Assembly (NCBI GenBank): GCA_038900335.1
Contig: JBBMRB010000004.1
Span: forward strand, 1-64,000
Length of the DNA: 64,000 nucleotides
Direction of reading: 5' to 3'
From: Rs1 sp038900335
GTDB taxonomy: Bacteria; Pseudomonadota; Gammaproteobacteria; Pseudomonadales; Balneatricaceae
Shown piece by piece: positions 9,001 through 18,562 of this stretch (position 1 is the first letter of the stretch; every line of letters begins with the position of its first letter). The notes beneath the pieces were generated by a model. The model saw nothing but the letters and a program-made list of their open reading frames with translations. It was not told the origin of the DNA and did not search any database. Made by a program: the position numbers and the translations under genes.

Positions 9001-9012
9001 GAGATCACTATA

Positions 9013-9717
9013 ATGTTGGTTAGTGTATATCGTTATAATCCAGATGTAGATGATGCTCCTTACATGCAGGATATCCATATAGATATCCCTGGTGGCAAAG
9101 ACATCATGGTGTTGGACTTGTTGCAATTGCTTAAAGATAAAGATCCGTCTTTAGGTTATCGTCGTTCATGTCGTGAGGGTGTTTGTGGCTCTGATGGTAT
9201 GAATATGAATGGTAAAAACGGTTTGGCATGTATTACGCCATTATCAGCTGTTGTTAAAAAAGATAAATTAGTACTGCGTCCGCTGCCAGGTTTACCTGTT
9301 ATTCGTGATTTAGTGATTGATATGTCTCAGTTCTATGCACAATACGAAAAAATCAAACCGTATTTGATCAATGATACGCCGGCACCCGCTATCGAGCGCC
9401 TGCAATCTCCACAAGAGAGAGCGGAGTTAGATGGTTTGTATGAGTGTATTCTTTGTGCGTGTTGTTCTACAGCGTGTCCATCTTTTTGGTGGAACCCCGA
9501 TAAGTTTATTGGCCCATCAGGCTTGCTGCAAGCATACCGTTTCTTAGCCGATTCTAGAGATACAGCGCAAAATGAGCGTTTGGCAGATCTAGATGATCCT
9601 TTCAGTGTTTTTCGCTGTCATGGGATTATGAATTGCGTGAGTGTTTGTCCTAAAGGATTAAACCCTACTAAAGCAATTGGTAAAATTAGAAACATGTTGT
9701 TACAAAGAGCAACCTAG
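9013..9717 (+). CDS. sdhB: Succinate dehydrogenase iron-sulfur subunit
   Basis: A 234-residue electron-transfer subunit that passes electrons from SdhA to the membrane quinone site. The cysteine sets of all three clusters are visible: CREGVCGSDG...C for [2Fe-2S], CILCACCSTACP for [4Fe-4S], and CHGIMNCVSVCPKGLNP for [3Fe-4S]. AGGAG precedes the ATG. It is the last gene of sdhCDAB and is followed by a strong terminator, so sucAB-lpd has its own promoter here. Confidence 0.98.
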   Translation: MLVSVYRYNPDVDDAPYMQDIHIDIPGGKDIMVLDLLQLLKDKDPSLGYRRSCREGVCGSDGMNMNGKNGLACITPLSAVVKKDKLVLRPLPGLPVIRDLVIDMSQFYAQYEKIKPYLINDTPAPAIERLQSPQERAELDGLYECILCACCSTACPSFWWNPDKFIGPSGLLQAYRFLADSRDTAQNERLADLDDPFSVFRCHGIMNCVSVCPKGLNPTKAIGKIRNMLLQRAT

Positions 9718-9722
9718 TAAAG

Positions 9723-9749
9723 AAAAGGCGCATTGAGCGCCTTTTTTTT
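9723..9749 (+). terminator. sdhCDAB terminator
   Basis: AAGGCGC and GCGCCTT pair around ATTGA and are followed by T8. It starts six bases after the sdhB stop. Confidence 0.93.
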
Positions 9750-10154
9750 CGGCTATTAACTAGCTTTACAGTATTTATTGTTGCTTATGTTGGTCGGCGG
9801 CATAAATTTTTTGCCCAAATTTAGTATAATCTTAAAAAAGGTCTATATTAAAATAGTAGTATAAATTTTATACTTATTTGAGCGATAAAATGGTGGTAAC
9901 CGTATTTATAGCGCAGATTTTATCAAGGCTATGAAAAAAATTTATAAATCGATATGTTAGCGTAAATTGGCTGTGTTAAGAGTGCTTTAAACAAAGTACA
10001 ATATCGAATCTGTATCCATTTTGTAACATTTAGTTAGTAATTAAAAAAACGACAGTATGTCCTGTATATGTTATCAGAACGAGGGAAAGGCATTTTAATG
10101 CTTAATTCTTCGAGAAATAATGATAGAGGACTGCTCATTTAGGGTGGTTAGCTA
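9750..10154 (+). promoter_or_regulatory. sucA upstream region
   Basis: About 400 AT-rich bases without a gene. A TATAAT lies at 9825-9830 but without a good -35. A perfect palindrome AGTATAAA-T-TTTATACT lies at 9858-9874 and could be an operator. AGGGTGG precedes the sucA ATG. The true transcription start cannot be placed. Confidence 0.4.
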
Positions 10155-12989
10155 ATGCAAGAAAGTATGATGGAGTTGTTGTGGAAAAATGCGCATCTAT
10201 ATGGTGGTAATCTATCTTACGTCGAACAACTTTATGAAACATATTTAAGAGATCCAAGCGCAGTTAGTGAAGATTGGCGCAAAGAGTTTGAGCAGTTGCC
10301 GGATGTTTCTAATGAAAATGTTATCGATGTTGAACTAGCACCTATTCGCGAGCAGTTTCGTGAATATGCAAAAACGGCAAGAAAAGGTCTGGTTGGAGCG
10401 GGTGCTAACATATCATCTGAGCAAGAAGCTAAGCAAGAACTGGTATTTCGTTTGATTAATGGCTATCGAGTGCGTGGCCATCAACAGGCTAAAATAGATC
10501 CTTTGAATCTATTACAGCGCGAAGACGTGCCTGATTTAGATCCTGCTTTTCATACATTGACAGCGTCAGACTTAAATACTGAGTTTTCAGTTGGCTCGTT
10601 GATGTTTGGCTTTGATCGTGCGCCATTAAAAGAAATTATCGACAACTTAGAACAAACCTATTGCTCATCAATAGGTTCTGAGTATATGCATATTGTCGAT
10701 ACGGTAGAAAGAAGATGGATCCAAGATAGATTGGAGCCTACGCGCAGTAAGCCTAAATTAAGTAATGATGAACGCATTCATATACTTGAGCGTTTAACAG
10801 CAGCAGAAGGACTTGAAAAGTATCTTGGTTCTCGCTTTGCTGGTGCTAAACGTTTTGGTTTAGAGGGTGGCGAATCTCTACTGATTGCTTTGGATGAAAC
10901 AATCCAACGCGGTGGCGCTAATGGTGCGAAAGAAATCATTATTGGTATGGCTCACCGTGGGCGCTTAAATACGCTGGTTAATATCTTCGGTAAAAACCCT
11001 TCGGATCTGTTTGGTGAGTTTGAAGGTAAAAAACTCGTACAAAATAAATCTGGCGATGTTAAATACCATCAAGGTTTTTCATCTAACGTCAATACTTTAG
11101 GTGGTGAAGTGCATCTTGCTATGGCATTTAACCCATCGCATTTAGAAATAGCGGCACCAGTGGTTGAAGGTTCAGTTCGTGCACGTCAAGATCGTCGTAA
11201 TGACAGTGTGGGTACTACCGTTATTCCCGTTAGTATTCACGGTGATGCAGCGTTCGCAGGCCAAGGTGTAGTGACAGAAACATTCCAAATGTCACAGACA
11301 CGCGCTTATAAAACGGGCGGCACAATTCATATTGTTATCAATAACCAAGTAGGTTTTACAACATCTAGAAAAGAAGATGCTCGCTCGACTGAGTATTGTA
11401 CCGATGTTGCTAAAATGATTCAGGCGCCTATTTTTCATGTTAATGGCGATGATCCTGAAGCGGTTCGTTTTATTACTCAAGTGGCGATAGACTATAGAAC
11501 AGAGTTTAAACGCGATGTGGTTATTGATTTAGTTTGTTATCGTCGCAGAGGCCACAATGAAGCTGATGAGCCGTTTGGTACGCAGCCAATTATGTACACT
11601 GCTATTAAGAATCAAAAAACTACTCGCACGCTTTATTCAGAAGCACTGATTAACGATGGTGTTGTAACAGCCATTGATAGTAAAGCGATGGAAAAAGACT
11701 ATCGCTCTGCTCTAGAAAACGGTCAGCATGTTGCTAAAGCATTAGTGATGAAGCCTAATACCGCATTGTTTGTCGATTGGAAACCATACCTAGGCCACGA
11801 GTGGTCCTTTGAGTGTGATACTGCTGTCGATATCAATCTGATTCGTGAACTTAGCGATAAACTAAGCAAAGTGCCTGAAGGTTTTGTTGTTCAGCGTCAA
11901 GTACAAAAAATTTACGACAACCGCAAAAAAATGGCGGCAGGCGAGATGGAATGTAACTGGGGCTTTGCTGAAACAATGGCTTATGCTACTACCTTAGCTG
12001 AAGGTTTTCCTATTCGATTTACTGGTCAAGATGTTGGCCGTGGCACATTCTCTCATCGACATGCTGTTCTTCATGATCAGTCAAAGGAAGGTGAATATGT
12101 ACCATTGAAGAACATTGCCGCTGATCAGCCAACGTTCGAATTGTACGATTCGCTATTATCAGAAGAAGCTGTACTTGCGTTTGAATATGGCTATGCGACA
12201 ACCATGCCTAATGTACAAGTAATTTGGGAAGCTCAATTTGGTGACTTTGCCAATGGTGCTCAAGTCGTAATAGATCAGTTTATTACCTCTGGGGAGCAAA
12301 AATGGGAGAGGCTTTGTGGTCTGACTTTACTGTTGCCACATGGTTTTGAAGGACAGGGCCCTGAGCATTCATCAGCTAGATTAGAGCGTTTCTTGCAAAT
12401 GTGTGCTGAGCACAATATTCAAGTATGTACGCCGACAACACCAGCGCAAATCTTTCATTTGTTGCGTCGCCAGATTGTTAGACCTTTACGTAAGCCATTG
12501 GTGGTTATGTCACCTAAAAGTTTATTGGGGCATCGTCAAGCGACATCACCCATTGAAAAATTATCTACTGGTACGTTTGAGCCAGTACTGGCAGAAACGG
12601 ATAATCTTGATAGTAAAAAAGTAAAACGCTTAGTGTTGTGCGGCGGTAAGTTATATTATGACTTATACAATCGCAGACAAGAGTGCGAGCGCGATGATGT
12701 AGCTTTAGTAAGAATTGAGCAGCTGTATCCGTTCCCAGACGAAGCGCTATTAGATACCATTAAAGATTATACAAATTTAGAATCGGTTGTGTGGTGTCAA
12801 GAAGAGCCAATGAACCAAGGTGCTTGGTATAGTACTCAGCATCGCATTAGAAATGTATTAGATGAAAGTCATCCAGATCTTAAATTACATGGCGTTGGAC
12901 GACCACATGCCGCTGCACCAGCAGTGGGTTACATGTCAGTACATTTAGAGCAGCAAAAGAATCTTGTTGAAGAAGCCATCAACGGCTAA
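10155..12989 (+). CDS. sucA: 2-Oxoglutarate dehydrogenase E1
   Basis: The thiamine-diphosphate-dependent decarboxylating component of the 2-oxoglutarate dehydrogenase complex; 944 residues, the normal size. It starts MQESMMELLWKNAHLYGGN, the typical E1o N-terminal peptide. It contains GMAHRGRLNTL, GDAAFAGQGVVTETF and NNQVGFTTS of the ThDP site, and a transketolase-like C-terminal half (GQGPEHSSARLERFL). It heads the sucA-sucB-lpd set. The ATG at 10155 is preceded by AGGGTGG. Confidence 0.98.
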   Translation: MQESMMELLWKNAHLYGGNLSYVEQLYETYLRDPSAVSEDWRKEFEQLPDVSNENVIDVELAPIREQFREYAKTARKGLVGAGANISSEQEAKQELVFRLINGYRVRGHQQAKIDPLNLLQREDVPDLDPAFHTLTASDLNTEFSVGSLMFGFDRAPLKEIIDNLEQTYCSSIGSEYMHIVDTVERRWIQDRLEPTRSKPKLSNDERIHILERLTAAEGLEKYLGSRFAGAKRFGLEGGESLLIALDETIQRGGANGAKEIIIGMAHRGRLNTLVNIFGKNPSDLFGEFEGKKLVQNKSGDVKYHQGFSSNVNTLGGEVHLAMAFNPSHLEIAAPVVEGSVRARQDRRNDSVGTTVIPVSIHGDAAFAGQGVVTETFQMSQTRAYKTGGTIHIVINNQVGFTTSRKEDARSTEYCTDVAKMIQAPIFHVNGDDPEAVRFITQVAIDYRTEFKRDVVIDLVCYRRRGHNEADEPFGTQPIMYTAIKNQKTTRTLYSEALINDGVVTAIDSKAMEKDYRSALENGQHVAKALVMKPNTALFVDWKPYLGHEWSFECDTAVDINLIRELSDKLSKVPEGFVVQRQVQKIYDNRKKMAAGEMECNWGFAETMAYATTLAEGFPIRFTGQDVGRGTFSHRHAVLHDQSKEGEYVPLKNIAADQPTFELYDSLLSEEAVLAFEYGYATTMPNVQVIWEAQFGDFANGAQVVIDQFITSGEQKWERLCGLTLLLPHGFEGQGPEHSSARLERFLQMCAEHNIQVCTPTTPAQIFHLLRRQIVRPLRKPLVVMSPKSLLGHRQATSPIEKLSTGTFEPVLAETDNLDSKKVKRLVLCGGKLYYDLYNRRQECERDDVALVRIEQLYPFPDEALLDTIKDYTNLESVVWCQEEPMNQGAWYSTQHRIRNVLDESHPDLKLHGVGRPHAAAPAVGYMSVHLEQQKNLVEEAING

Positions 12990-13052
12990 TGATTAATCGA
13001 AACAGTTACTTGTATAGGGCAAGTAACTTTTTAGAATACATAAGGAACAGAT

Positions 13053-14243
13053 ATGTCCATCGAAATTAAAGCACCTACTTTTCCAGAATCTGTTGCCGAT
13101 GGCACAGTTGCAACTTGGCATAAGCAGCCAGGTGAAGCTTGTTCAGCTGATGACTTGATAGTTGATATAGAAACAGACAAAGTTGTACTAGAAGTAGTAG
13201 CGCCAGCTGATGGTGTTATTAAAGAAATTATTGCAGCTGAAGGTGATACTGTACTTTCTGATCAAGTGATTGCAATGTTTGAGGCAGGTGAAGTGGCAGC
13301 GGCTCCTGTTGCTGATGCACAAGAGTCTGCACCTGCTGAAAATTCAGGTGATGATAAAGTTGGCCCTGCTGCACGCAAATTGATTGAAGCGAACAATTTA
13401 AATGCCTCTGCTATTAGCGGAACAGGTAAAAATGGCGGCATCACTAAAGAAGACGTAGAGAAATTTATTAGCCAAGGTGGCGCTAAGCCAGCAGCTGTTG
13501 CCGCTCCTAAAGCAGCACCAGCACCTATTGCGGCGCCGGGCGAGCGTGTTGAAAAACGTGTACCAATGACACGTTTGCGTGCAACTATTGCAAGACGCTT
13601 AGTTGAAGCACAACAAACTGCTGCGATGTTAACGACTTATAACGAAGTTAACATGGGCCCTGTGATGGAGCTGCGTTCAAAGTATAAAGACCTTTTTGAA
13701 AAAACACATGATACACGTTTAGGTTTCATGTCTTTCTTCGTGAAAGCGGCAACTGAGGCACTTAAGCGCTTCCCTGCAGTCAATGCTTCTATCGATGGCA
13801 ATGACATGGTATTTCACGGCTATCAAGATATAGGCGTAGCAGTATCCACAGATCGTGGTTTAATGGTACCTGTTTTACGCGATACCGATACAATGGGCTT
13901 AGCTGATATTGAATCAACTATTCGTGATTTTGGTATGCGCGGTCGCGACGGTAAGCTAGGTTTAGATGACATGGCAGGCGGTACATTCACTATCACTAAT
14001 GGTGGTGTATTTGGATCTCTATTGTCGACACCTATTTTGAACCCACCACAAACTGCTATATTAGGCATGCATAAAATTCAAGAGCGGCCAATGGCTGTTA
14101 ATGGTCAGGTTGTTATACAGCCAATGATGTATCTCGCTTTATCTTACGATCACCGTATGTGTGATGGCAAAGAAGCGGTGCAGTTCTTGGTGGCAATAAA
14201 AGACTTGTTAGAAGACCCAACTCGCATATTGTTGGATATTTAA
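13053..14243 (+). CDS. sucB: Dihydrolipoyllysine succinyltransferase (E2)
   Basis: The core acyltransferase of the 2-oxoglutarate dehydrogenase complex; 396 residues. An N-terminal lipoyl domain has the lipoylated Lys43 in DIETDKVVLEV. An Ala/Pro-rich linker and an E3-binding domain (about 101-140, GPAARKLIEANNL) follow, then a second linker. The catalytic domain ends in SYDHRMCDGKEAV with the active-site His and Asp. AAGGAA precedes the ATG. It lies 63 bases after sucA. Confidence 0.98.
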   Translation: MSIEIKAPTFPESVADGTVATWHKQPGEACSADDLIVDIETDKVVLEVVAPADGVIKEIIAAEGDTVLSDQVIAMFEAGEVAAAPVADAQESAPAENSGDDKVGPAARKLIEANNLNASAISGTGKNGGITKEDVEKFISQGGAKPAAVAAPKAAPAPIAAPGERVEKRVPMTRLRATIARRLVEAQQTAAMLTTYNEVNMGPVMELRSKYKDLFEKTHDTRLGFMSFFVKAATEALKRFPAVNASIDGNDMVFHGYQDIGVAVSTDRGLMVPVLRDTDTMGLADIESTIRDFGMRGRDGKLGLDDMAGGTFTITNGGVFGSLLSTPILNPPQTAILGMHKIQERPMAVNGQVVIQPMMYLALSYDHRMCDGKEAVQFLVAIKDLLEDPTRILLDI

Positions 14244-14330
14244 TCTCTATCAAACGGGGAGCTTATTAGCTCCCTTATTTTCTGTTAAAGAGTGAGATTT
14301 GACTCACTTAAAAATGACAAGGTAATGGTA

Positions 14331-15767
14331 ATGTCTGATAAATTTGATGTAATAGTAATTGGAGCAGGCCCTGGCGGCTATGTAGCGGCTATTAGAGCGG
14401 CACAATTAGGTTTGAAAACAGCGTGTGTTGAGAAATGGGTAGATGACAAAGGCACTGTAGTACTAGGTGGTACTTGTTTAAATGTCGGTTGTATCCCATC
14501 AAAAGCATTACTTGAATCTACTCACAAGTTCCATGATACGCAGCACTCTAATCAAGTGCATGGCATCAGTGCAGATAACGTCACTATGGACGTTAAGAAA
14601 ATGGTTGCACGCAAGGATAAAATCGTAAGCAATCTGACGACAGGTGTTGCTGGCTTATTTAAAGCAAATGGTGTTACTTCTTTAGTTGGTACAGGCAAAT
14701 TGTTGTCAGGTAAAAAAGTTGAAGTAACCGCTGCTGATGGCACTGTATCTGTTTATGATGCTGATAATGTGATCCTGGCATCGGGCTCACTACCTGTTAA
14801 TATCCCGCCAGCTCCTTTGACTGAAGGTCTGATTCTAGACAATGAAGGTGCTTTAAATATAGATGAGACACCTGAAACATTAGGTGTTATTGGCGCGGGT
14901 GTAATCGGGCTTGAAATGGGTTCGGTTTGGGCTCGTTTAGGCACAAAAGTTACTGTTTTAGAAGCGATGGATTCATTCCTAGCTGCCGCCGATAAAGATG
15001 TTGCTAAAGAAGGCGCTAAACTGTTTAAAAAGCAGGGCTTAGATATTAAGTTAAGCTCAATGGTCACAGGTACTGATATTATCGACGGTAAAGTCCAAGT
15101 GACTTACAAAGATAAAGATGGCGAGCAAAAAATCACTGTTGATAAACTCATTGTAGCAGTAGGGCGTCGCCCACAAACTCAGGGCTTAGTTGCCGATGAT
15201 TCTGGCGTTAAGCTAGATGAGCGCGGTTTTATTGAAGTTGACATTCAATGTAAAACAGCGGCGCAAGGTGTTTATGCTATTGGTGATTCGGTACGCGGCC
15301 CGATGTTAGCGCACAAAGCATCTGAAGAAGGTGTAATGGTCGCTGATATTATCGCAGGCCATCATGCGCAAATGAATTATGATGTTATTCCAAGCATCAT
15401 TTATACCCATCCAGAACTTGCTTGGGTTGGTAAAACAGAGCAAGAGCTAACAGCTGAAGGCGTAAAAATTAAAGTGGGTAAATTCCCGTTTGCAGCTTCA
15501 GGTCGTGCTATGGCTTCTAATGAAACTGACGGTTTCGTTAAAATCATTGCAGATGAAGCAACCGATCGCGTATTAGGCGTGCACATGGTTGGCGCCATTG
15601 CCTCTGAGTTAATTGCACAAGGTGGCATTGCCATGGAATTCTGCTCTACAGCAGAAGATCTACAATTAATGTGTTTTGCGCATCCTACAGTTAGTGAAGC
15701 AGTCCATGAGGCGGCATTAGCGGTTGATGGTCATGCTATTCATATAGCAAACCGAAAAAAACGCTAA
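14331..15767 (+). CDS. lpd: Dihydrolipoamide dehydrogenase (E3)
   Basis: A flavoprotein that reoxidises E2 lipoamide using NAD+. From this start it is 478 residues, as in Pseudomonas Lpd. GAGPGGYVAAIRAAQ binds FAD, GGTCLNVGCIPSK gives the redox pair Cys49/Cys54, GAGVIGLEMGSVWARLG binds NAD, and HPTVSEAVHEA carries the catalytic His-Glu. An in-frame GTG at 14292 would add 13 residues. I prefer ATG 14331 because AAGG lies 8 bases upstream and MSDKFDVIVIGAG matches the family N terminus. Two hairpins follow the stop. Confidence 0.97.
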   Translation: MSDKFDVIVIGAGPGGYVAAIRAAQLGLKTACVEKWVDDKGTVVLGGTCLNVGCIPSKALLESTHKFHDTQHSNQVHGISADNVTMDVKKMVARKDKIVSNLTTGVAGLFKANGVTSLVGTGKLLSGKKVEVTAADGTVSVYDADNVILASGSLPVNIPPAPLTEGLILDNEGALNIDETPETLGVIGAGVIGLEMGSVWARLGTKVTVLEAMDSFLAAADKDVAKEGAKLFKKQGLDIKLSSMVTGTDIIDGKVQVTYKDKDGEQKITVDKLIVAVGRRPQTQGLVADDSGVKLDERGFIEVDIQCKTAAQGVYAIGDSVRGPMLAHKASEEGVMVADIIAGHHAQMNYDVIPSIIYTHPELAWVGKTEQELTAEGVKIKVGKFPFAASGRAMASNETDGFVKIIADEATDRVLGVHMVGAIASELIAQGGIAMEFCSTAEDLQLMCFAHPTVSEAVHEAALAVDGHAIHIANRKKR

Positions 15768-15795
15768 TATTTGACCTTTGTCTAGGTTAAATATT
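15766..15795. repeat. Hairpin at the lpd stop codon
   Basis: AATATTTGACC (15766-15776) and GGTTAAATATT (15785-15795) form an 11-bp RNA stem with one G-U pair and an 8-base loop. It begins inside the lpd stop codon. No U-run follows. It may protect the sucAB-lpd 3' end or partially terminate. Confidence 0.5.
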
Positions 15796-15815
15796 ATCTA
15801 AGGTTTGGTATACTA

Positions 15816-15851
15816 TGTCCTGCTTAATAACAGTGATTAATAAGCAGGACA
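15816..15851. promoter_or_regulatory. Strong inverted repeat between lpd and sucC
   Basis: TGTCCTGCTTA (15816-15826) and TAAGCAGGACA (15841-15851) are perfect 11-bp arms around a 14-base loop. There is no T-run after it, so a classical intrinsic terminator is not supported. It may be an mRNA processing hairpin or an operator for a sucCD promoter downstream. Confidence 0.55.
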
Positions 15852-16108
15852 GTTGTTGGTATTCATTTGCTTGTAATAGTCGCTTTTCTATCGCAATTTA
15901 AACGAAAAATACCAAGCTGTTCAATCTTTTATAATGCTCCCTTAAAATAAGTTGGATTTCAATATGAAGTCTTTAAATTTTATCGGGCAATAAAGGTGTT
16001 AAAACCTACAAGTAGGCTTTGCTATTAACGAGAATGAAAGACGTTAATAGATAAGTGATGATTTGCTTTCAAAGTCTTAAAATTAGTGAAAATACACGGA
16101 TAATACGC
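15852..16108 (+). promoter_or_regulatory. sucC leader with promoter box and hairpins
   Basis: A TATAAT at 15930-15935, with a poor -35, could start sucCD with a leader of about 165 bases. Within that leader CCTA/TAGG at 16005-16016 can form a small stem. CTATTAACG (16022-16030) and CGTTAATAG (16042-16050) form a perfect 9-bp stem with an 11-base loop. Structured leaders upstream of suc genes have been proposed in several proteobacteria; membership in any named RNA family is not established here. Confidence 0.45.
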
Positions 16109-17275
16109 ATGAATCTTCACGAGTATCAGGGCAAGCAATTGTTTGCACAGTATGGTCTGCCGGTATCTAAAGGATACGCTGTAGACACTCCAGAAGCAGC
16201 TGCAGAAGCTGTACAGAAAATTGGAGGCGAGGAATGGGTTGTTAAAGCTCAAGTTCACGCAGGCGGACGCGGTAAAGCAGGTGGCGTTAAACTAATTAAA
16301 TCAGCCGAAGAAGCAAAAGAATTTGCTGCTAAATGGTTAGGTAAAAACTTAGTAACCTATCAGACTGATGAAAATGGTCAGCCTGTTGCCAAAATTCTTG
16401 TTGAAACATGTACTGATATCGCCCAAGAGCTATATTTAGGTGCAGTTATTGACCGTTCTAGTCGTCGTGTTGTATTTATGGCGTCTACAGAGGGCGGTGT
16501 TGAGATTGAGAAAGTTGCTGAAGAGACACCAGAAAAGATTCTTAAAGCGACCATTGATCCACTAACAGGTGCTCAACCTTACCAAGCTCGTGAATTAGCT
16601 TTCCAACTGGGTTTAAACCCGACTCAGGTTAAGCAATTTACTAAAATCTTCCTTGGCTTAGCAAAAATGTTTGTTGAGAAAGACTTAGATTTATTAGAGA
16701 TTAACCCATTAGTTATTACAGATGAAGGCAATCTTCACTGTTTAGATGCTAAAATCTCAATTGATAGTAATGCACTTTACCGTCATAAAGATATCCAAGA
16801 AATGCAAGATCCATCACAAGAAGATGAGCGTGAAGCTCATGCTGCTTCTTGGGAGCTAAACTATGTTGCATTAAATGGTACGATTGGTTGCATGGTTAAT
16901 GGCGCAGGCCTAGCGATGGGCACCATGGATATCGTTGCTATCAATGGCGGCTTCCCAGCTAACTTCCTTGATGTTGGGGGCGGGGCTACTAAAGAGCGTG
17001 TCACTGAAGCATTTAAAATTATTTTATCTGATTCAAACGTTAAGGCTGTATTAGTTAATATTTTTGGTGGGATCGTTCGTTGTGATCTTATTGCTGAAGG
17101 TATTATCGGCGCAGTTAAAGAAGTTGGTGTTAAGGTTCCTGTTGTTGTTCGTCTTGAAGGCAATAACGCTGAATTAGGTTCAAAAGTACTAGCTGATAGT
17201 GGTTTAGATATTATTGCGGCAACCAGTCTTTCTGATGCTGCTCAGCAGGCTGTAAAAGCTGCAGGGGGCAATTAA
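16109..17275 (+). CDS. sucC: Succinyl-CoA synthetase beta subunit
   Basis: The ATP-grasp subunit that, with SucD, converts succinyl-CoA to succinate with substrate-level phosphorylation. It is 388 residues, the E. coli length, from the ATG in MNLHEYQGKQLFAQYGLP. An upstream in-frame ATG at 16055 would add 18 unrelated residues and is rejected. VHAGGRGKAGGVKL and GGGATKERVTEAF are family signatures. All ten arginine codons are CGT or CGC, showing the strong codon bias of a highly expressed gene. Confidence 0.98.
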   Translation: MNLHEYQGKQLFAQYGLPVSKGYAVDTPEAAAEAVQKIGGEEWVVKAQVHAGGRGKAGGVKLIKSAEEAKEFAAKWLGKNLVTYQTDENGQPVAKILVETCTDIAQELYLGAVIDRSSRRVVFMASTEGGVEIEKVAEETPEKILKATIDPLTGAQPYQARELAFQLGLNPTQVKQFTKIFLGLAKMFVEKDLDLLEINPLVITDEGNLHCLDAKISIDSNALYRHKDIQEMQDPSQEDEREAHAASWELNYVALNGTIGCMVNGAGLAMGTMDIVAINGGFPANFLDVGGGATKERVTEAFKIILSDSNVKAVLVNIFGGIVRCDLIAEGIIGAVKEVGVKVPVVVRLEGNNAELGSKVLADSGLDIIAATSLSDAAQQAVKAAGGN

Positions 17276-17277
17276 AA

Positions 17278-18150
17278 ATGGCTATACTAATAAACAAAGA
17301 TACAAAAGTAATCTGTCAAGGCTTCACTGGTGGACAAGGTACATTCCACTCAGAGCAAGCGATCGATTATGGAACAAAGATGGTAGGTGGTGTTACACCT
17401 GGTAAAGGCGGAACAACACATCTTGGTTTACCTGTATTTAATACAGTGGCAGAAGCTGTTAAAGAAACAGGCGCAACTGCTACTGTTATTTATGTTCCTG
17501 CACCATTTTGTAAAGATTCAATTCTAGAAGCGGCTAATTCTGGCCTAGAATTAATCATCTGTATTACAGAGGGTATTCCAACTCTTGATATGTTGGAATG
17601 TAAAGTTAAGTGTGATGATTTAGGCATTGTTCTAATCGGACCTAACTGCCCAGGTGTTATTACACCAGGTGAATGTAAGATTGGTATTATGCCAGGTCAC
17701 ATTCATTTACCAGGTAAAGTTGGTATTGTTTCGCGCTCAGGTACTCTTACCTATGAAGCTGTTAAACAAACAACGGATGCTGGTTTCGGCCAATCTACTT
17801 GTGTTGGTATTGGTGGGGATCCTATTCCGGGTTCTAACTTTATCGATATTCTTGCTAGATTCGAAAAAGATCCTAAAACTGAAGCAATCGTAATGATTGG
17901 TGAAATCGGTGGATCAGCAGAAGAAGAGGCAGCAGCTTATATTAAAGCTAATGTCACTAAGCCTGTTGTTTCATACATTGCTGGTGTTACGGCTCCTGCT
18001 GGTAAGCGTATGGGTCATGCTGGTGCAATTATCTCTGGCGGTAAAGGTACTGCTGATGAGAAATTCGCAGCACTAGAAGACGCTGGCGTTAAAACTGTTC
18101 GCTCACTTGCTGATATCGGTGCTGCTTTGAAAGAAGTTACTGGTTGGTAG
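17278..18150 (+). CDS. sucD: Succinyl-CoA synthetase alpha subunit
   Basis: A 290-residue CoA-binding subunit that carries the transient phosphohistidine. The Rossmann-type N terminus has GFTGGQGTFHSEQAI, and GPNCPGVITPGECKIGIMPG follows. GHAGAIISGGKGTADEK contains the phosphorylated histidine. It begins two bases after the sucC stop and ends at a strong terminator. Confidence 0.98.
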   Translation: MAILINKDTKVICQGFTGGQGTFHSEQAIDYGTKMVGGVTPGKGGTTHLGLPVFNTVAEAVKETGATATVIYVPAPFCKDSILEAANSGLELIICITEGIPTLDMLECKVKCDDLGIVLIGPNCPGVITPGECKIGIMPGHIHLPGKVGIVSRSGTLTYEAVKQTTDAGFGQSTCVGIGGDPIPGSNFIDILARFEKDPKTEAIVMIGEIGGSAEEEAAAYIKANVTKPVVSYIAGVTAPAGKRMGHAGAIISGGKGTADEKFAALEDAGVKTVRSLADIGAALKEVTGW

Positions 18151-18170
18151 TAAGTTAGTACAGTACAGAA

Positions 18171-18194
18171 AAAGCGGCATTAGCCGCTTTTTTT
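18171..18194 (+). terminator. sucCD terminator
   Basis: AAAGCGGC and GCCGCTTT pair around ATTA, followed by further T residues. It lies 20 bases after the sucD stop. Confidence 0.92.
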
Positions 18195-18562
18195 ATGTCC
18201 TACTTACTACAAAGCATTTGCTATTTGATTAACTAGATGAAGGTATAGCAGCTTTCATAGTCCTCCCTATCAATTGAATTTACCTGCTCTTGTTTGTATT
18301 GGTCCGCTATAGCTAAATAAATCATCAATAGTGATTCTAATCGATGAACTCGTTTACAAAGTATTGTTATGTTTTTGTTTGCATCTTCAAAGTTGTTTTA
18401 ACTTATAAAAAAGAAATAAGTCATTAAAAACAAGTAATAAATCTTGAAAATAATTTTTTAAGAGCCATATCCATTTAATAAGATATTTAACTAACATATA
18501 TTTGAACTAAACATCTCAAATTATACTCTTATTGAAGATTTTGTTATTTACAGGGAGCTCTT
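18195..18562 (+). other. AT-rich gap before the moxR operon
   Basis: About 370 bases with no gene or strong repeat. A TATACT at 18522-18527 might be the -10 of the downstream operon, but no fitting -35 was seen. AGGGAG at 18552-18557 is the ribosome-binding site of the first gene. Confidence 0.4.

Noticed and set aside
16055..16108. N-terminal extension of SucC
   Set aside because: Family N terminus and length fit ATG 16109; the extension overlaps the leader hairpin region.
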